DNA of 64,000 nt from Grimontia hollisae CIP 101886 (GTDB lineage Bacteria; Pseudomonadota; Gammaproteobacteria; Enterobacterales; Vibrionaceae): NCBI RefSeq assembly GCF_000176515.1, contig NZ_ADAQ01000009.1, positions 1 through 64,000 on the forward strand, in the 5' to 3' direction. Shown one piece after another: positions 1-9,357 of the stretch. The number at the start of each line of letters is the position of its first letter. Within the stretch, counting starts at the first letter, position 1. The notes beneath the pieces were generated by a model. The model saw only the letters and a program-made list of their open reading frames with translations. It was not told the origin of the DNA and searched no databases. Position numbers and translations under genes: made by a program.

Positions 1-190
1 TAAAGTTTTGGCTCAACGAATACTGATATAAATTGACTGTGCCGACTAACCGAAGTTAGTTCGTTTGGTCACTCAGTTCGTTGATAAATCTTTTGTCTAT
101 CAATGACGAGCGCCCACACAGATTGCATAGGTCAAATTGTTAAAGAACATTGACTTTAAGAAGTTTTACTTCTCACCGTCAGGGCTGCGA
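1..190 (-). other. leader of a 16S rRNA operon (rrn), running out of the window
   Basis: Read on the minus strand this stretch ends in CAAAACTTTA, the sequence that precedes the mature 16S 5' end in Vibrio and Escherichia, and contains a boxA antitermination element. The 16S gene itself lies just beyond position 1 and is not in the window. An rrn operon directly downstream of clpB is also the E. coli arrangement (clpB-rrsG), which supports the call. Confidence 0.88.
138..149 (-). promoter_or_regulatory. rrn boxA antitermination element
   Basis: The minus strand reads TGTTCTTTAACA, one base from the rrn boxA consensus TGCTCTTTAACA bound by NusB/NusE (S10). It sits between the last rrn promoter and the expected 16S start, the normal position for an rrn leader antiterminator. 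Confidence 0.85.
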
Positions 191-218
191 ATTTTACGCC
201 GCCAGGCGATGAAGTCAA
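191..218 (-). promoter_or_regulatory. rrn promoter, proximal (third)
   Basis: On the minus strand, TTGACT (213-218) and TAAAAT (191-196) are separated by 16 bases, the short spacer typical of stringently controlled rRNA promoters. It is the closest of three tandem promoters to the 16S gene. Confidence 0.75.
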
Positions 219-315
219 GAAGAAATTTTGAGATTTTTCAGTGTTGCTTTTAGCACCCTCAAAACACCTTGTTGACTTGCCTCTCGGGGTGATTTTCCCT
301 TCAAAGCGGGCGGCC

Positions 316-343
316 ATTTTACTGATCTACCTCAACGCGTCAA
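316..343 (-). promoter_or_regulatory. rrn promoter, middle
   Basis: Minus strand TTGACG (338-343), 16-base spacer, TAAAAT (316-321), followed by a GC-rich discriminator (GGCCGCCC). It has the same geometry as the two neighbouring promoters. Confidence 0.75.
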
Positions 344-437
344 GCGTTTATTTAGACTCAGTTTTTAAGGCCTTCGCCGTACCGGTTTGGATGGGTAATT
401 CCGCGTTGGAAGCCGCTCTCCGTGTCGGTGAGGCGGC

Positions 438-465
438 ATTATAGGGAGGCGAAAAAATCTGGCAA
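438..465 (-). promoter_or_regulatory. rrn P1 promoter with upstream A/T-rich UP element
   Basis: Minus strand TTGCCA (460-465), 16-base spacer, perfect TATAAT (438-443) and a GC-rich discriminator (GCCGCCTC). The bases upstream on the minus strand (about 466-510) are runs of A and T, as expected for an UP element contacting the RNA polymerase alpha subunit. The rest of 470-610 holds no gene I can support. Confidence 0.8.
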
Positions 466-614
466 GGGCTTTTTTGCAGTTTTTTGTAGAAAAAACATCA
501 CCCGAGCATATTTTGAGCAAAAAGCTCATTTCCACACATTTTACACACACCAAGATCACAAAAAGCTGTGGGTAACTTTTAAAATTAAGCTCAGCCCTTA
601 CCGTCATATAAAAG

Positions 615-638
615 AAAAGAGGCCAAAACGGCCTCTTT
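615..638 (-). terminator. clpB terminator
   Basis: Minus strand stem AAGAGGCC / GGCCTCTTT with a short GTTTT loop, followed by a T-rich tail, about 25 bases after the clpB stop codon. Confidence 0.85.
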
Positions 639-661
639 CACAGACGTTCTATAAAACACGC

Positions 662-3235
662 TTATTGCACAGCTTTGATTTGCTCATCTTCTACGATGAG
701 TTTCACTGGCAAGCTCGGTTTTACTTCACCACGCAGGATAGACTGCGCCAATGGATTCTCAACGCTTTGCTGAATAGCGCGTTTCAGTGGGCGAGCACCA
801 TATACCGGATCAAAGCCAGCATCCGCAATAAGTGTCAGCGCTTCGTCAGTGACTTCCAGTATCAAATCACGTTCAGCCATACGCTTCGCCAAATGCGCCA
901 ACTGGATACTGGCAATTGACTTGATATGTTCCTGGCCGAGCGGGTGAAAGACCACTGACTCGTCAACGCGGTTAATGAACTCTGGACGGAAATGCTTACT
1001 CACCACATCCATTACCATGGCTTTGATACCACTGTAATCCAGTTCACCGAAGTGCTCCTGGATACGATCAGAACCCAGGTTGGAGGTCATAATGACTACC
1101 GCATTACGAAAATCAACAGTGCGTCCCTGTCCATCCGTCAGGCGTCCATCGTCCAGAACCTGCAGCAAGAGGTTAAAGACATCAGGATGCGCCTTCTCTA
1201 CTTCATCCAACAGGATCACGGAATAAGGACGGCGACGGACAGCTTCGGTCAGGTAACCTCCTTCCTCGTAACCCACATAGCCCGGAGGTGCTCCCACCAG
1301 CCTTGCCACTGAATGTTTCTCCATAAACTCAGACATATCGATACGCACCATGGCATCGCTGCTGTCGAAGAGAAACTCTGCCAGTGATTTGCAAAGCTCA
1401 GTTTTACCCACCCCGGTTGGGCCAAGGAACAAGAACGAACCAATAGGACGGTTTGGATCGGCCAGACCCGCACGGCTGCGGCGAATAGCATTTGCTACCG
1501 AGGTCACCGCTTCTTCTTGTCCTATCACACGGCTGTGAAGCTCATCTTCCATATGAAGCAGCTTTTCTTTTTCACCTTCCAGCATCTTGGCAACAGGAAT
1601 ACCAGTCTGACGAGACAGCACTTCTGCAATCTCAGCATCTGTCACGCGGTTTTTCAGCAGTGTCATTTCCTGCATTTCCGCCTGACTTGCCAGATCGAGC
1701 TGTTTCTCAAGCTCTGGGATACGGCCATACTGCAACTCTGACATGCGGTTCAGATCACCGGCACGACGGGCGATTTCCAAATCTGTGCGTGCCTGCTCAA
1801 GCGCACTCTTGATATGTTGGGTACCGGAAAGCGCCGCTTTCTCAGCATTCCACACTTCTTCCAGCTCCGCATACTCACGCTCTTTCTCGTCGATTTCGCT
1901 TTGCAGGGTTTCCAGACGTTTCTTACTTGCTTCGTCGTTTTCTTTCGCCAGCGCCTGCTGCTCAATCTTGAGCTGAATTAAACGACGCTCGAGGCGATCA
2001 AGCTGCTCAGGTTTGGAGTCAATTTGCATACGAATGCTCGACGCCGCCTCATCAATCAGGTCAATGGCTTTATCCGGCAGTTGCCTGTCAGAAATGTAAC
2101 GATGGGAAAGGCTCGCCGCAGCCACAATCGCCGGGTCTGTAATTTCCACCGCGTGATGAAGCTCATAACGTTCTTTAAGGCCACGCAGGATAGCAACGGT
2201 ATCTTCAACCGTTGGCTCATCCACCAGCACTTTCTGGAAACGGCGCTCAAGGGCTGCATCTTTCTCTACATACTGGCGATATTCATCCAAGGTGGTCGCA
2301 CCGACACAGTGAAGCTCGCCACGCGCCAGCGCAGGTTTGAGCATATTACCTGCATCCATCGCACCTTCTGCTTTACCCGCCCCTACCATGGTGTGGATTT
2401 CGTCAATAAACAGAATGACGTTGCCTTCTTCTTTTGCCAGTTCATTCAGAACAGACTTCAGACGCTCTTCAAACTCACCGCGGTACTTAGCACCGGCAAC
2501 CAGTGACCCCATGTCGAGAGAAAGCACTCGCTTGTTGCGCAGCCCTTCCGGCACTTCACCGTTGACGATGCGCTGTGCCAGACCTTCAACAATGGCGGTT
2601 TTACCCACACCGGGTTCACCAATGATCACGGGGTTGTTTTTGGTGCGGCGTTGAAGCACTTGTACGGTACGGCGGATTTCTTCATCACGGCCAATCACCG
2701 GATCAAGTTTGCCCTGCTCAGCTTTTTCGGTCAGGTCGATGGTGAACTTTTCCAGTGCCTGACGCGCTTCTTCCGCATTGGGATCGTTAATGGCCTGGCC
2801 GCCACGTATTTTGTCAATCGCATCTTCCACTTTCTTGGTAGTCAGGCCAAGGCTTCTTAACAGCTCGCCCAGCGCACCTTTTTCTTCAACGGCAGCCAGA
2901 ATGAATAGCTCAGAAGAAATGTACTTGTCTTTGCGCTTCTGCGACAGCTTGTCACACATGTTGAAAAGCATGCCCATACTGTGAGACAGCTGGACATCAC
3001 CACCGGTGCCCGTCACTTTTGGCAACCTGTCGAGCATTTCGCTCAGGCTGGAGCGCAATTGGGTCAGATCCACATTCAGGAGCGTCATCAATGGACGGAT
3101 GGTACTGCTGTCCTGATTGAGAAGAGACACCATCAAGTGAACAGGCTCGATATACTGGTGATCGCGCCCTAACGCCAATGACTGAGCGTCAGAAATGGCT
3201 AATTGGAATTTGCTGGTAAATCGGTCAAGGCGCAT
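662..3235 (-). CDS. clpB: ATP-dependent disaggregase ClpB
   Basis: ClpB is the cytosolic hexameric AAA+ chaperone that works with DnaK/DnaJ/GrpE to pull proteins out of heat-induced aggregates. The 857-residue product has the family length and order: N-terminal Clp repeat domain (about 1-145), first AAA module with Walker A GEPGVGKT near 205 and Walker B VILFIDE, the long coiled-coil middle domain (about 400-530), and second AAA module with GPTGVGKT near 603. The start is set by a strong AAAGGGGGAGG seven bases or so before the ATG. A sigma-32-type promoter lies upstream, and its own terminator follows. It forms a separate unit after pgeF, transcribed in the same direction. Confidence 0.99.
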   Translation of the reverse strand: MRLDRFTSKFQLAISDAQSLALGRDHQYIEPVHLMVSLLNQDSSTIRPLMTLLNVDLTQLRSSLSEMLDRLPKVTGTGGDVQLSHSMGMLFNMCDKLSQKRKDKYISSELFILAAVEEKGALGELLRSLGLTTKKVEDAIDKIRGGQAINDPNAEEARQALEKFTIDLTEKAEQGKLDPVIGRDEEIRRTVQVLQRRTKNNPVIIGEPGVGKTAIVEGLAQRIVNGEVPEGLRNKRVLSLDMGSLVAGAKYRGEFEERLKSVLNELAKEEGNVILFIDEIHTMVGAGKAEGAMDAGNMLKPALARGELHCVGATTLDEYRQYVEKDAALERRFQKVLVDEPTVEDTVAILRGLKERYELHHAVEITDPAIVAAASLSHRYISDRQLPDKAIDLIDEAASSIRMQIDSKPEQLDRLERRLIQLKIEQQALAKENDEASKKRLETLQSEIDEKEREYAELEEVWNAEKAALSGTQHIKSALEQARTDLEIARRAGDLNRMSELQYGRIPELEKQLDLASQAEMQEMTLLKNRVTDAEIAEVLSRQTGIPVAKMLEGEKEKLLHMEDELHSRVIGQEEAVTSVANAIRRSRAGLADPNRPIGSFLFLGPTGVGKTELCKSLAEFLFDSSDAMVRIDMSEFMEKHSVARLVGAPPGYVGYEEGGYLTEAVRRRPYSVILLDEVEKAHPDVFNLLLQVLDDGRLTDGQGRTVDFRNAVVIMTSNLGSDRIQEHFGELDYSGIKAMVMDVVSKHFRPEFINRVDESVVFHPLGQEHIKSIASIQLAHLAKRMAERDLILEVTDEALTLIADAGFDPVYGARPLKRAIQQSVENPLAQSILRGEVKPSLPVKLIVEDEQIKAVQ

Positions 3236-3288
3236 AGCCTCCCCCTTTAATTACGTCGACAATTGCTTCAAGAATGACTTAACAAAAA

Positions 3289-3316
3289 AATGGGAGCGGC
3301 TATGGCTGATTTCAAG
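3289..3316 (-). promoter_or_regulatory. probable sigma-32 heat-shock promoter of clpB
   Basis: Minus strand CTTGAAA (3310-3316), 13-base spacer, then CTCCCATT (3289-3296). This closely resembles the RpoH consensus CTTGAAA-N13/15-CCCCATNT and lies 54 bases upstream of the clpB start. It overlaps nothing but the intergenic DNA after pgeF. Confidence 0.75.
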
Positions 3317-3344
3317 TTGATTGGCGAAAATTTTATCTATGTGG

Positions 3345-4082
3345 TCAGCCACATTCTGTACTGATCCATATACAGCTGGCTTGACGGCCTGTACGGTTTT
3401 CCCTGCGGTAAGAAAAAAATGTTTCCGGCGCTGACACTGTACAATATTCACCCCCATAGATTTGGGTAACGCCAGAGGCCATCAAACGCTGTCTTGCCAG
3501 CAAATAGATATCTGCCAGCCAACGATCGTTATGCGGTTTAAACGCCACGACGGCATTGGCATCATGCGCCATAAACTGCTCACGTACCTCACTGCCGACT
3601 TCAAAGGCATCCGGTCCAATGGCCGGCCCTAACCAAGCCATCACTTTCCCCGGCTCATCAAACTTACTGAGTGTCTGCTCCAGCACACCATTTACCAAAC
3701 CACGCCAGCCTGCATGAGCAGCCGCGACCTGCGTACCTTCCTCGTTACAGAAAAGCACAGGCAGGCAATCTGCCGTCATGACAATACAGACCTGACCATG
3801 AACATCAGTAAAAGAAGCATCCGCATCCGGAACTGCACCTGAGGGCAAAGGCAGTGTTACCACGTCAGTTCCGTGTACTTGATTAAGCCAGGCTGGCGAT
3901 GTAGGCATCGACATTGTATCCATAAGTATCTGGCGGTTTGCCGCCACTCGATCCTTGTCATCACCCACATGATCCCCAAGGTTCAAGCTGTCAAAAGGGG
4001 CATGACTGACACCTCCCTTCCGGGTAGTGCTCACAGCCTTAATCCATGTCGGCGCCAGCCAGTTTGGCGTAATCCAATCCAC
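3345..4082 (-). CDS. pgeF: PgeF/YfiH family purine nucleosidase-laccase-like protein
   Basis: A 245-residue member of the DUF152/YfiH multicopper-oxidase-like family. Bacterial members edit peptidoglycan precursors (PgeF) and have purine nucleoside phosphorylase or adenosine deaminase activity. The metal or active-site triad is visible as H70 in NQVHG, C106 in TADCLP and H123 in HAGWRG. The C-terminal FFSYRRENRTGRQAS signature is present. It follows rluD by two bases in the same direction, the conserved rluD-yfiH-clpB order, so it is probably cotranscribed with rluD. Confidence 0.95.
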   Translation of the reverse strand: MDWITPNWLAPTWIKAVSTTRKGGVSHAPFDSLNLGDHVGDDKDRVAANRQILMDTMSMPTSPAWLNQVHGTDVVTLPLPSGAVPDADASFTDVHGQVCIVMTADCLPVLFCNEEGTQVAAAHAGWRGLVNGVLEQTLSKFDEPGKVMAWLGPAIGPDAFEVGSEVREQFMAHDANAVVAFKPHNDRWLADIYLLARQRLMASGVTQIYGGEYCTVSAPETFFSYRRENRTGRQASCIWISTECG

Positions 4083-4084
4083 GA

Positions 4085-5062
4085 TCAGTAGTCCTCGCCG
4101 CCATGCTCCAGCACGTCTGCACGCAACACTTCTGTCAGGTTTACCATGTCATCCGGGATAGGCGCATGCCACTCCATCACTTCTTTAGTAGTAGGATGTT
4201 CGATACGTAACATCGCAGCATGAAGCGCCTGACGGTCAAATTGGCGTAAGGTTTGGATTAGCTTATCTCCAGCATTACGCGGCGGACGCGGACGGCCACC
4301 GTAGAGTGGATCGCCCACCAGAGGGTGGTTCAGGTATGCCATATGAACACGAATCTGGTGCGTACGGCCAGTTTCCAAGCGCAGGCGCAGGCGGGTGTGG
4401 GCACGGAAGTGCTCAACCACACGGTAATGCGTAATAGCAGGTTTACCCAGCTCCTGTACCGCCATGTGGGTGCGTTTTGTTGAATGACGGCCAATCGGCT
4501 TTTCAATCATGCCGCCACCGGTCATGTTCCCCAATGCAATAGCTTCGTATTCACGAGTGAATTTCTTGCGCTTTTGCAGCGCACGTACCAGACGTGTTTG
4601 CGTTGGAATATTTTTCGCCACCACCATCAAACCTGTGGTGTCTTTATCCAAACGGTGAACAATGCCTGCACGAGGCACTTCCGCAATGTCCGGATAGTGA
4701 TAAAGCAAGCCATTTAACACGGTGCCGTCAGGGCATCCCGCACCGGGATGAACCACCAAATCACGCGGTTTATTGATCACGATAATATCGTCATCCTCAT
4801 AAACAATGTTCAATGGGATGTCTTGCGCTTCAAAACGTTGCTCATCTTCAATTTCTGCCTGAACAACGATGACTTCACCGCCCATCATTTTTAAACGCGG
4901 CTTGTTGACGATCTCACCATCGACGCTTACTTTGTCGGCCAGAATCCATTCTTTGATGCGTGATCGAGAATAATCTGGAAATAACTCAGCCAGTGCCTGA
5001 TCCAGACGCTGACCCAGTTGATTCTCATTTACTGTGCTGTTTAACTCTAACTGCTGTGCCAT
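4085..5062 (-). CDS. rluD: 23S rRNA pseudouridine synthase RluD
   Basis: RluD isomerises uridines 1911, 1915 and 1917 in helix 69 of 23S rRNA. From the chosen ATG (5062) the product is 325 residues: an S4 RNA-binding domain (about 18-70), then the RluA-type catalytic domain with HRLDKDTTG, catalytic Asp at residue 139 as in E. coli. The reading frame stays open to 5131, but the family N-terminus begins at MAQQLEL. It is divergent from bamD, sharing a 196-base promoter region, and is followed by pgeF. Confidence 0.97.
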   Translation of the reverse strand: MAQQLELNSTVNENQLGQRLDQALAELFPDYSRSRIKEWILADKVSVDGEIVNKPRLKMMGGEVIVVQAEIEDEQRFEAQDIPLNIVYEDDDIIVINKPRDLVVHPGAGCPDGTVLNGLLYHYPDIAEVPRAGIVHRLDKDTTGLMVVAKNIPTQTRLVRALQKRKKFTREYEAIALGNMTGGGMIEKPIGRHSTKRTHMAVQELGKPAITHYRVVEHFRAHTRLRLRLETGRTHQIRVHMAYLNHPLVGDPLYGGRPRPPRNAGDKLIQTLRQFDRQALHAAMLRIEHPTTKEVMEWHAPIPDDMVNLTEVLRADVLEHGGEDY

Positions 5063-5258
5063 AACGAACTTTTTGATTCTCAATGAGACTAATACCACAG
5101 GGTATTGAATAAAGCCCTTGGGATTGGTCACGTTAACCAGTTGGTATTATATTTGGTCGATGGGTAGAATAGCCCATAATCGCGCCATTGTAGCTTTTTG
5201 CAGCTGACTCCGTAATGGCAAAGGCTGAAAATATTCTTTCAAGGAAGCACCCTTAGTA

Positions 5259-5990
5259 ATGAAACGTCTTACTTTATCCTCTCTACTTGTCATTTCCTTG
5301 CTGGCAGGATGTGCCGGCAAGGAAGAGATCGTTCCTGATATCCCGCCGTCTGAACTGTATCAGGAAGCGCAGGTTTCCCTGAATGAAGGCAACTGGAACA
5401 CCGCAATCCAAAAACTTGAAGCATTGGACTCCCGTTATCCGTTTGGCGCCTATTCAGAACAAGTTCAGCTAGACCTCATTTATGCCTATTACAAAAATGA
5501 TGATCTGGCACTGGGTGAAGCGACGATTGACCGCTTTATACGCATGAATCCTGGTCATCCTGAAATGGACTGGGTGTTATACATGCGCGGCCTGACTAAC
5601 ATGGCGCAAGACAGAAGCCTCGTCCATGACTTGCTCAGTATGGAGCGAGAAGACCGCGATCCTGAACCGGTTCGCCGTGCCTTCGTCGACTTTCGCCGTC
5701 TACTCGATAGATACCCGGATAGTGACTACGCCGCGGATGCTGCAAAGCGTTTGGTGGCCCTGAAAAACCGTTTGGCAGATTATGAACTAGCGACAGCAGA
5801 TTTCTATGTGCGCCGTGAGGCTTGGGTCGCCGTCATCAACCGCTGCCAACAAATCCAGCGTGATTTCCCGGATACTAACGCAGCGAAACGATCATTGCCG
5901 ATGATGTTGAAAGCCTATGAAGCGCTGAAATTGGAAGAGCCCGCACAACGCATCCGTGAGTTGATGAAGCTAAACAGCGTTGATGCGTAA
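5259..5990 (+). CDS. bamD: outer membrane assembly lipoprotein BamD
   Basis: BamD is the essential lipoprotein partner of BamA in the beta-barrel assembly machine of the outer membrane. The 243-residue product has a lipoprotein signal with lipobox LLAG-C18, followed by TPR-like helical repeats through the body (e.g. PPSELYQEAQ at 30-40). Length matches the family. It is divergent from rluD, as in E. coli (yfiO), and monocistronic, with a hairpin terminator right after the stop. Confidence 0.97.
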   Translation: MKRLTLSSLLVISLLAGCAGKEEIVPDIPPSELYQEAQVSLNEGNWNTAIQKLEALDSRYPFGAYSEQVQLDLIYAYYKNDDLALGEATIDRFIRMNPGHPEMDWVLYMRGLTNMAQDRSLVHDLLSMEREDRDPEPVRRAFVDFRRLLDRYPDSDYAADAAKRLVALKNRLADYELATADFYVRREAWVAVINRCQQIQRDFPDTNAAKRSLPMMLKAYEALKLEEPAQRIRELMKLNSVDA

Positions 5991-6014
5991 AAAATCCTTT
6001 TGAGCGGAAAAAGA

Positions 6015-6045
6015 AAAAGCAGCCATTGGCTGCTTTTGGGTTTTT
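6015..6045 (+). terminator. bamD terminator
   Basis: Perfect ten-base stem AAAAGCAGCC / GGCTGCTTTT with an ATT loop, followed by GGGTTTTT, 25 bases after the bamD stop. Confidence 0.85.
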
Positions 6046-6273
6046 AGGGTGTGAGATTATTTCCTGTCCGGGTGATTTTGTGAACTGCTGCATTCTTCAC
6101 CAACACCATTTCTGGCACGAACAGTGCCCCTAACGTCCAATGTTCGCTAGCGACCTTAACCTCCACATCTTGCAATATTTATCAGCGAAGATTCAAGCAC
6201 TTTCCAGATATTTAAAATCGAAGTTAAACACAGGATCACAATTCATTCGACCGCTAAAAACTCGCAGCATAAA

Positions 6274-6289
6274 AGTGATGATGATCACA
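6274..6289 (+). promoter_or_regulatory. candidate cAMP-CRP site upstream of raiA
   Basis: AGTGA-TGATGA-TCACA matches the TGTGA-N6-TCACA consensus at nine of ten positions. It sits about 70 bases before the raiA start. CRP control of ribosome hibernation factors is known in enteric bacteria; its use here is inferred. Confidence 0.5.
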
Positions 6290-6357
6290 TTATTTCCTCG
6301 CCAGAAACGTAATCTGAAAGTGAGCCCAGCAAAGGGCAAGCAAAAGAGGAAACCCTT

Positions 6358-6699
6358 ATGAGAGTAGAAATTACTGGTAAAAATATCGACATCACTGCAG
6401 CCATTCGCGATCGCATTACTGCTCGGTTTGAAAAGCTGGAGAAATGGCAAGTCGCTCTCATTAATCCTCATGCTGTGATCAGTGAAGAACCCGGCAATAA
6501 GTTTAAAATCGAAGCAGACGTGTCTGTACCCGGTGCGAAACTGATTGCCTCCGCAGAGCATGAAGACATGTATGCCGCCATCAATGAAGTGGGCCAGAAA
6601 CTGGAGAAACAGCTGAATAAACAGGTTCACAAAGGCGAAGCGCGCCGTGCAAGTCACGCAGAGGTGGAAGTGCCGGAGGAGGAATCTGAAGCACTTTAA
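6358..6699 (+). CDS. raiA: ribosome-associated inhibitor / hibernation factor RaiA
   Basis: RaiA (YfiA, protein Y) binds the 30S decoding region in stationary phase or cold shock, blocking tRNA and mRNA entry and keeping ribosomes as inactive 70S. The 113-residue product has the short HPF/RaiA fold with TARFEKLEKWQ, the HEDMYAAI motif and the basic LEKQLNKQVHKGEARRA helix. Its acidic tail is typical of short-type RaiA rather than long HPF. An AAGAGGAAA site precedes the ATG. It lies between bamD and pheA, as in E. coli. Confidence 0.96.
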   Translation: MRVEITGKNIDITAAIRDRITARFEKLEKWQVALINPHAVISEEPGNKFKIEADVSVPGAKLIASAEHEDMYAAINEVGQKLEKQLNKQVHKGEARRASHAEVEVPEEESEAL

Positions 6700-6723
6700 T
6701 CACGCCAGAAGATTAAATCAGTC

Positions 6724-6746
6724 AGCCCCGCTCCGTGCGGGGCTGA
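6724..6746 (+). terminator. raiA terminator
   Basis: Stem AGCCCCGC / GCGGGGCT with a TCCGT loop, 25 bases past the raiA stop. The tail is only weakly T-rich. Confidence 0.75.
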
Positions 6747-6752
6747 TTCGTC

Positions 6753-6781
6753 TTGACATGACAACACCGTGACAATATGGT
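6753..6781 (+). promoter_or_regulatory. pheL-pheA promoter
   Basis: TTGACA (6753-6758), 17-base spacer, TATGGT (6776-6781), 35 bases before the leader peptide start. No TyrR-like box is evident here. Confidence 0.65.
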
Positions 6782-6815
6782 TGAACAATAATCGAACCAA
6801 CAAGATACTATATTG

Positions 6816-6863
6816 ATGACGCTTAACCGCTTCACTTTCCCCCGTTTCTTTTTCCATTTCTGA
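6816..6863 (+). CDS. pheL: pheA operon leader (attenuator) peptide PheL
   Basis: A 15-codon reading frame, MTLNRFTFPRFFFHF, with six phenylalanine codons, three of them in a row. E. coli PheL has the same design ([15 protein letters not shown]). It lies between the promoter and a T-tailed hairpin (6911-6939) just ahead of pheA. Ribosome stalling at Phe codons when charged tRNA-Phe is scarce would prevent the terminator from forming. Too short for ordinary gene callers. Confidence 0.88.
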   Translation: MTLNRFTFPRFFFHF

Positions 6864-6910
6864 TAAGGTGGGGCGTAAGGGCATACATTGATAATGAAAG
6901 ATTCCCGAGA

Positions 6911-6939
6911 AGCCTCCCTCACGTAGGGAGGCTTTTTTT
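6911..6939 (+). terminator. pheA attenuator (Rho-independent terminator)
   Basis: Perfect nine-base stem AGCCTCCCT / AGGGAGGCT, loop CACGT, followed by seven Ts. It lies between pheL and pheA, so it acts as the attenuator for the gene downstream. Confidence 0.88.
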
Positions 6940-6992
6940 CAGGGTCAGTCACCAGACTCCCGGGCGCTAAATAGAATAAGCAGGAACAAGGA

Positions 6993-8162
6993 ATGAGCAA
7001 ACCAACACTGTCACTGGACGAAATAAGGACTAACGTCAGCCGCATTGACCAGGAACTGCTGTCGCTGTTAGCCGAGCGGCGCAAACTCAGCCTCGAAGTA
7101 GCCAAGAGTAAAATCCAGACACAAAAACCGGTTCGTGATATCGAGCGTGAGCAAGCACTTTTGGAAAGGCTGGTTGCAGATGGTAAAAGCCATGATTTAG
7201 ATCCTCAATACGTAACCAAAATATTCCATACCATCATTGAAGATTCTGTACTGTACCAACAGGCATTCCTTCAACGCTTGGCAAACCCAGAAAATGAACA
7301 GCCTCTTGCGCGTGTCTCATTTCTTGGCGGGAAAGGGTCATACTCCAACCTTGCTGCCCGCAACTTCTTTGCCCGCAAGCACACCAAACTGGCTGAGATC
7401 CAGTGCCAGAGTTTTAAGGACGTGCTGGAGATGGTGGAAACCGGGAATGCCGATTACGGTGTACTTCCGATTGAAAACACCAGTTCGGGCTCGATCAATG
7501 ATGTGTACGATCAGCTCCAACATACACGCTTGTCGATTGTTGGCGAAATTACCCAGCCGATCGAGCATTGCCTGCTGACCGCGGTAGACACAGAGATTGA
7601 TAAAATTGATGTGCTTTACTCGCACCCCCAGCCGCACCAGCAATGCAGCGAGTTTGTGCGATCGTTAGGTGACATCAAGCAGGAATATTGCTCGAGCACA
7701 GCGGAAGCGATGAAAGAAGTTGCCGCCATTGCCAAACCCAATGTGGCCGCAATCGGTAATGCTTCCAGTGGTGAATTGTATGGTCTGAAGCCCCTGAAGT
7801 TCGGTATCGCCAACCAGCAGGAAAACCACACGCGTTTTATCGTGGTTGCCAGAAAACCGGTGGAAGTGACCGCCCTTATCCCGGCCAAAACCACCTTTAT
7901 TATGTCAACCGGCCAAACTGCAGGTTCATTGGTGGAATGCTTGCTGGTACTTCGAAACCACGGTATCAACATGACCAAACTGGAATCCCGCCCCGTGCTG
8001 GGGAACCCATGGGAAGAAATGTTCTACGTGGATGTCGAAGGCAACATGCGCACTGATGTGATGAAAAATGCGCTGGAAGAGCTCACCAAGATCACCCGTT
8101 ATATCAAGGTGCTCGGCTCCTACCCGATAGAAAATGTCGCCCCGACAGAAATCGATGTTTAA
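6993..8162 (+). CDS. pheA: chorismate mutase-prephenate dehydratase (P-protein)
   Basis: This bifunctional cytosolic enzyme converts chorismate to prephenate and then to phenylpyruvate, the committed branch to phenylalanine. The 389 residues show an AroQ chorismate mutase (about 1-90), the prephenate dehydratase domain (about 105-285, with YGVLPIENTSSGSI) and a C-terminal ACT regulatory domain with the ESRP motif for phenylalanine binding (about 300-375). ACAAGGA precedes the ATG. Controlled by the pheL attenuator upstream. It converges on tyrA. Confidence 0.98.
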   Translation: MSKPTLSLDEIRTNVSRIDQELLSLLAERRKLSLEVAKSKIQTQKPVRDIEREQALLERLVADGKSHDLDPQYVTKIFHTIIEDSVLYQQAFLQRLANPENEQPLARVSFLGGKGSYSNLAARNFFARKHTKLAEIQCQSFKDVLEMVETGNADYGVLPIENTSSGSINDVYDQLQHTRLSIVGEITQPIEHCLLTAVDTEIDKIDVLYSHPQPHQQCSEFVRSLGDIKQEYCSSTAEAMKEVAAIAKPNVAAIGNASSGELYGLKPLKFGIANQQENHTRFIVVARKPVEVTALIPAKTTFIMSTGQTAGSLVECLLVLRNHGINMTKLESRPVLGNPWEEMFYVDVEGNMRTDVMKNALEELTKITRYIKVLGSYPIENVAPTEIDV

Positions 8163-8183
8163 AGGCATTCGACACCAGAAACG

Positions 8184-8215
8184 GAGAAGGAGCCAATTCG
8201 GCTCCTTCTCTTTTG
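8184..8215. terminator. bidirectional terminator between pheA and tyrA
   Basis: Eleven-base perfect stem GAGAAGGAGCC / GGCTCCTTCTC with an AATTC loop. T-rich sequence follows on the plus strand; on the minus strand the exit is less T-rich. It serves the two convergent genes. Confidence 0.8.
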
Positions 8216-8224
8216 TCAGAATGA

Positions 8225-9352
8225 TTACCCACGATGAGCGGTGTCGTTTGCCTGACGCAGCAGATTCTGACTCTCTTTCATAAAGCGTGGTGCAAAATCA
8301 CCAAACCAGTTTTCCACCTGGTTGAACGCCGTGATAAACCCCTCTTTATCCTGTTTATCCAGTAAGTTAATAGCTTCACCAAAGCGCGCATGAAAGCGTT
8401 TGATCATGTCGATATTCTGGGTTGATGACATGATGATGTCACCATAAAGCTGTGCATCCTGTGCGAATAACCTACCCACCATTGCCAATTCCAGACGGTA
8501 AATGGGCGAACTGAGTGCGGTCAGCTGCTCCAGATTGGCATTTTCCTCTGCCAGATGAAGACCATAAACAAAGGAAGTGAAGTGGCGTAGCGCCTGAATC
8601 AGCGTCATGCCCTGATCGTGCTCAATCGCACTGATACGATGCAGGCTCGCCCCCCAGATGCGGAACTGCTCCAACAGCCACTGATAGGCTTCCGGGTTAC
8701 GGCCATCACAATAGACAATCACCTGTTTAGCAAGGCTGGAAATATCCGGGCCAAACATGGGATGCAATCCCACAACCGGACCTTTATGAGATTCCAGCAT
8801 CGCTTGCAGAGGCTCGCTTTTAATCGATGTAAGATCAGCCAGCAGACAGTCATCCGGCAATTTACTCAAAGAGCGGATCACGCTATCGGTTTTGTTGATA
8901 GGCACCGTGATCACCACCATGCCAGCATCGCTCAGCATTTCATCGGCTTTATGCCAATCCTGCGATCCCAGTACTTTGACGTTATAGCCCGAGAGACGGA
9001 ACAGCTTACAGAACACTTGCCCCAGCTGACCATTACCACCTACCACCACGATAGAGCGTAGATCAGGGTTCAGGCATTTAAAGCCAGAATCATTTTCGCT
9101 GGCATAAGACTCACGCATGGTCCGACGCAAAATATCTTCAATCAGATCCGGTGGAACGCCTTTAGATGCGGCTTCTTCACGGCGGGAAGCCAACATCGCT
9201 GCCTCCCGGTCAGGTGCATAAATCGGTAAACCGTGTTTGCTTTTCACCTCGCCCACTTCCGCCACCAGAGCCAAGCGGCGGGCAAGCAATTCGACCATCT
9301 GCTTATCGACGTCGTCAATCTGGTCCCGAAGATGGGTCAACTCTGCAACCAT
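8225..9352 (-). CDS. tyrA: chorismate mutase-prephenate dehydrogenase (T-protein)
   Basis: This bifunctional enzyme takes chorismate through prephenate to 4-hydroxyphenylpyruvate for tyrosine. Its 375 residues comprise an AroQ mutase domain (about 1-90, [19 protein letters not shown]), a Rossmann NAD site ([13 protein letters not shown] near 101-115) and the prephenate dehydrogenase helical domain, with HPMFGP in the middle. It follows aroF by five bases, so the two form one tyrosine operon, probably under TyrR. Confidence 0.98.
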   Translation of the reverse strand: MVAELTHLRDQIDDVDKQMVELLARRLALVAEVGEVKSKHGLPIYAPDREAAMLASRREEAASKGVPPDLIEDILRRTMRESYASENDSGFKCLNPDLRSIVVVGGNGQLGQVFCKLFRLSGYNVKVLGSQDWHKADEMLSDAGMVVITVPINKTDSVIRSLSKLPDDCLLADLTSIKSEPLQAMLESHKGPVVGLHPMFGPDISSLAKQVIVYCDGRNPEAYQWLLEQFRIWGASLHRISAIEHDQGMTLIQALRHFTSFVYGLHLAEENANLEQLTALSSPIYRLELAMVGRLFAQDAQLYGDIIMSSTQNIDMIKRFHARFGEAINLLDKQDKEGFITAFNQVENWFGDFAPRFMKESQNLLRQANDTAHRG

Positions 9353-9357
9353 GAGGC

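Larger units (their letters stand above)
5991..6357 (+). other. bamD-raiA intergenic region
   Basis: This 367-base stretch holds the bamD terminator at its left end and a good CRP-like site at 6274-6289. I see no coding sequence in it that I would support. Confidence 0.7.

Noticed and set aside
1492-1812. Long plus-strand frames inside clpB and other housekeeping genes
   Set aside because: They mirror the real genes in GC-rich codons, have no binding sites and no family similarity.
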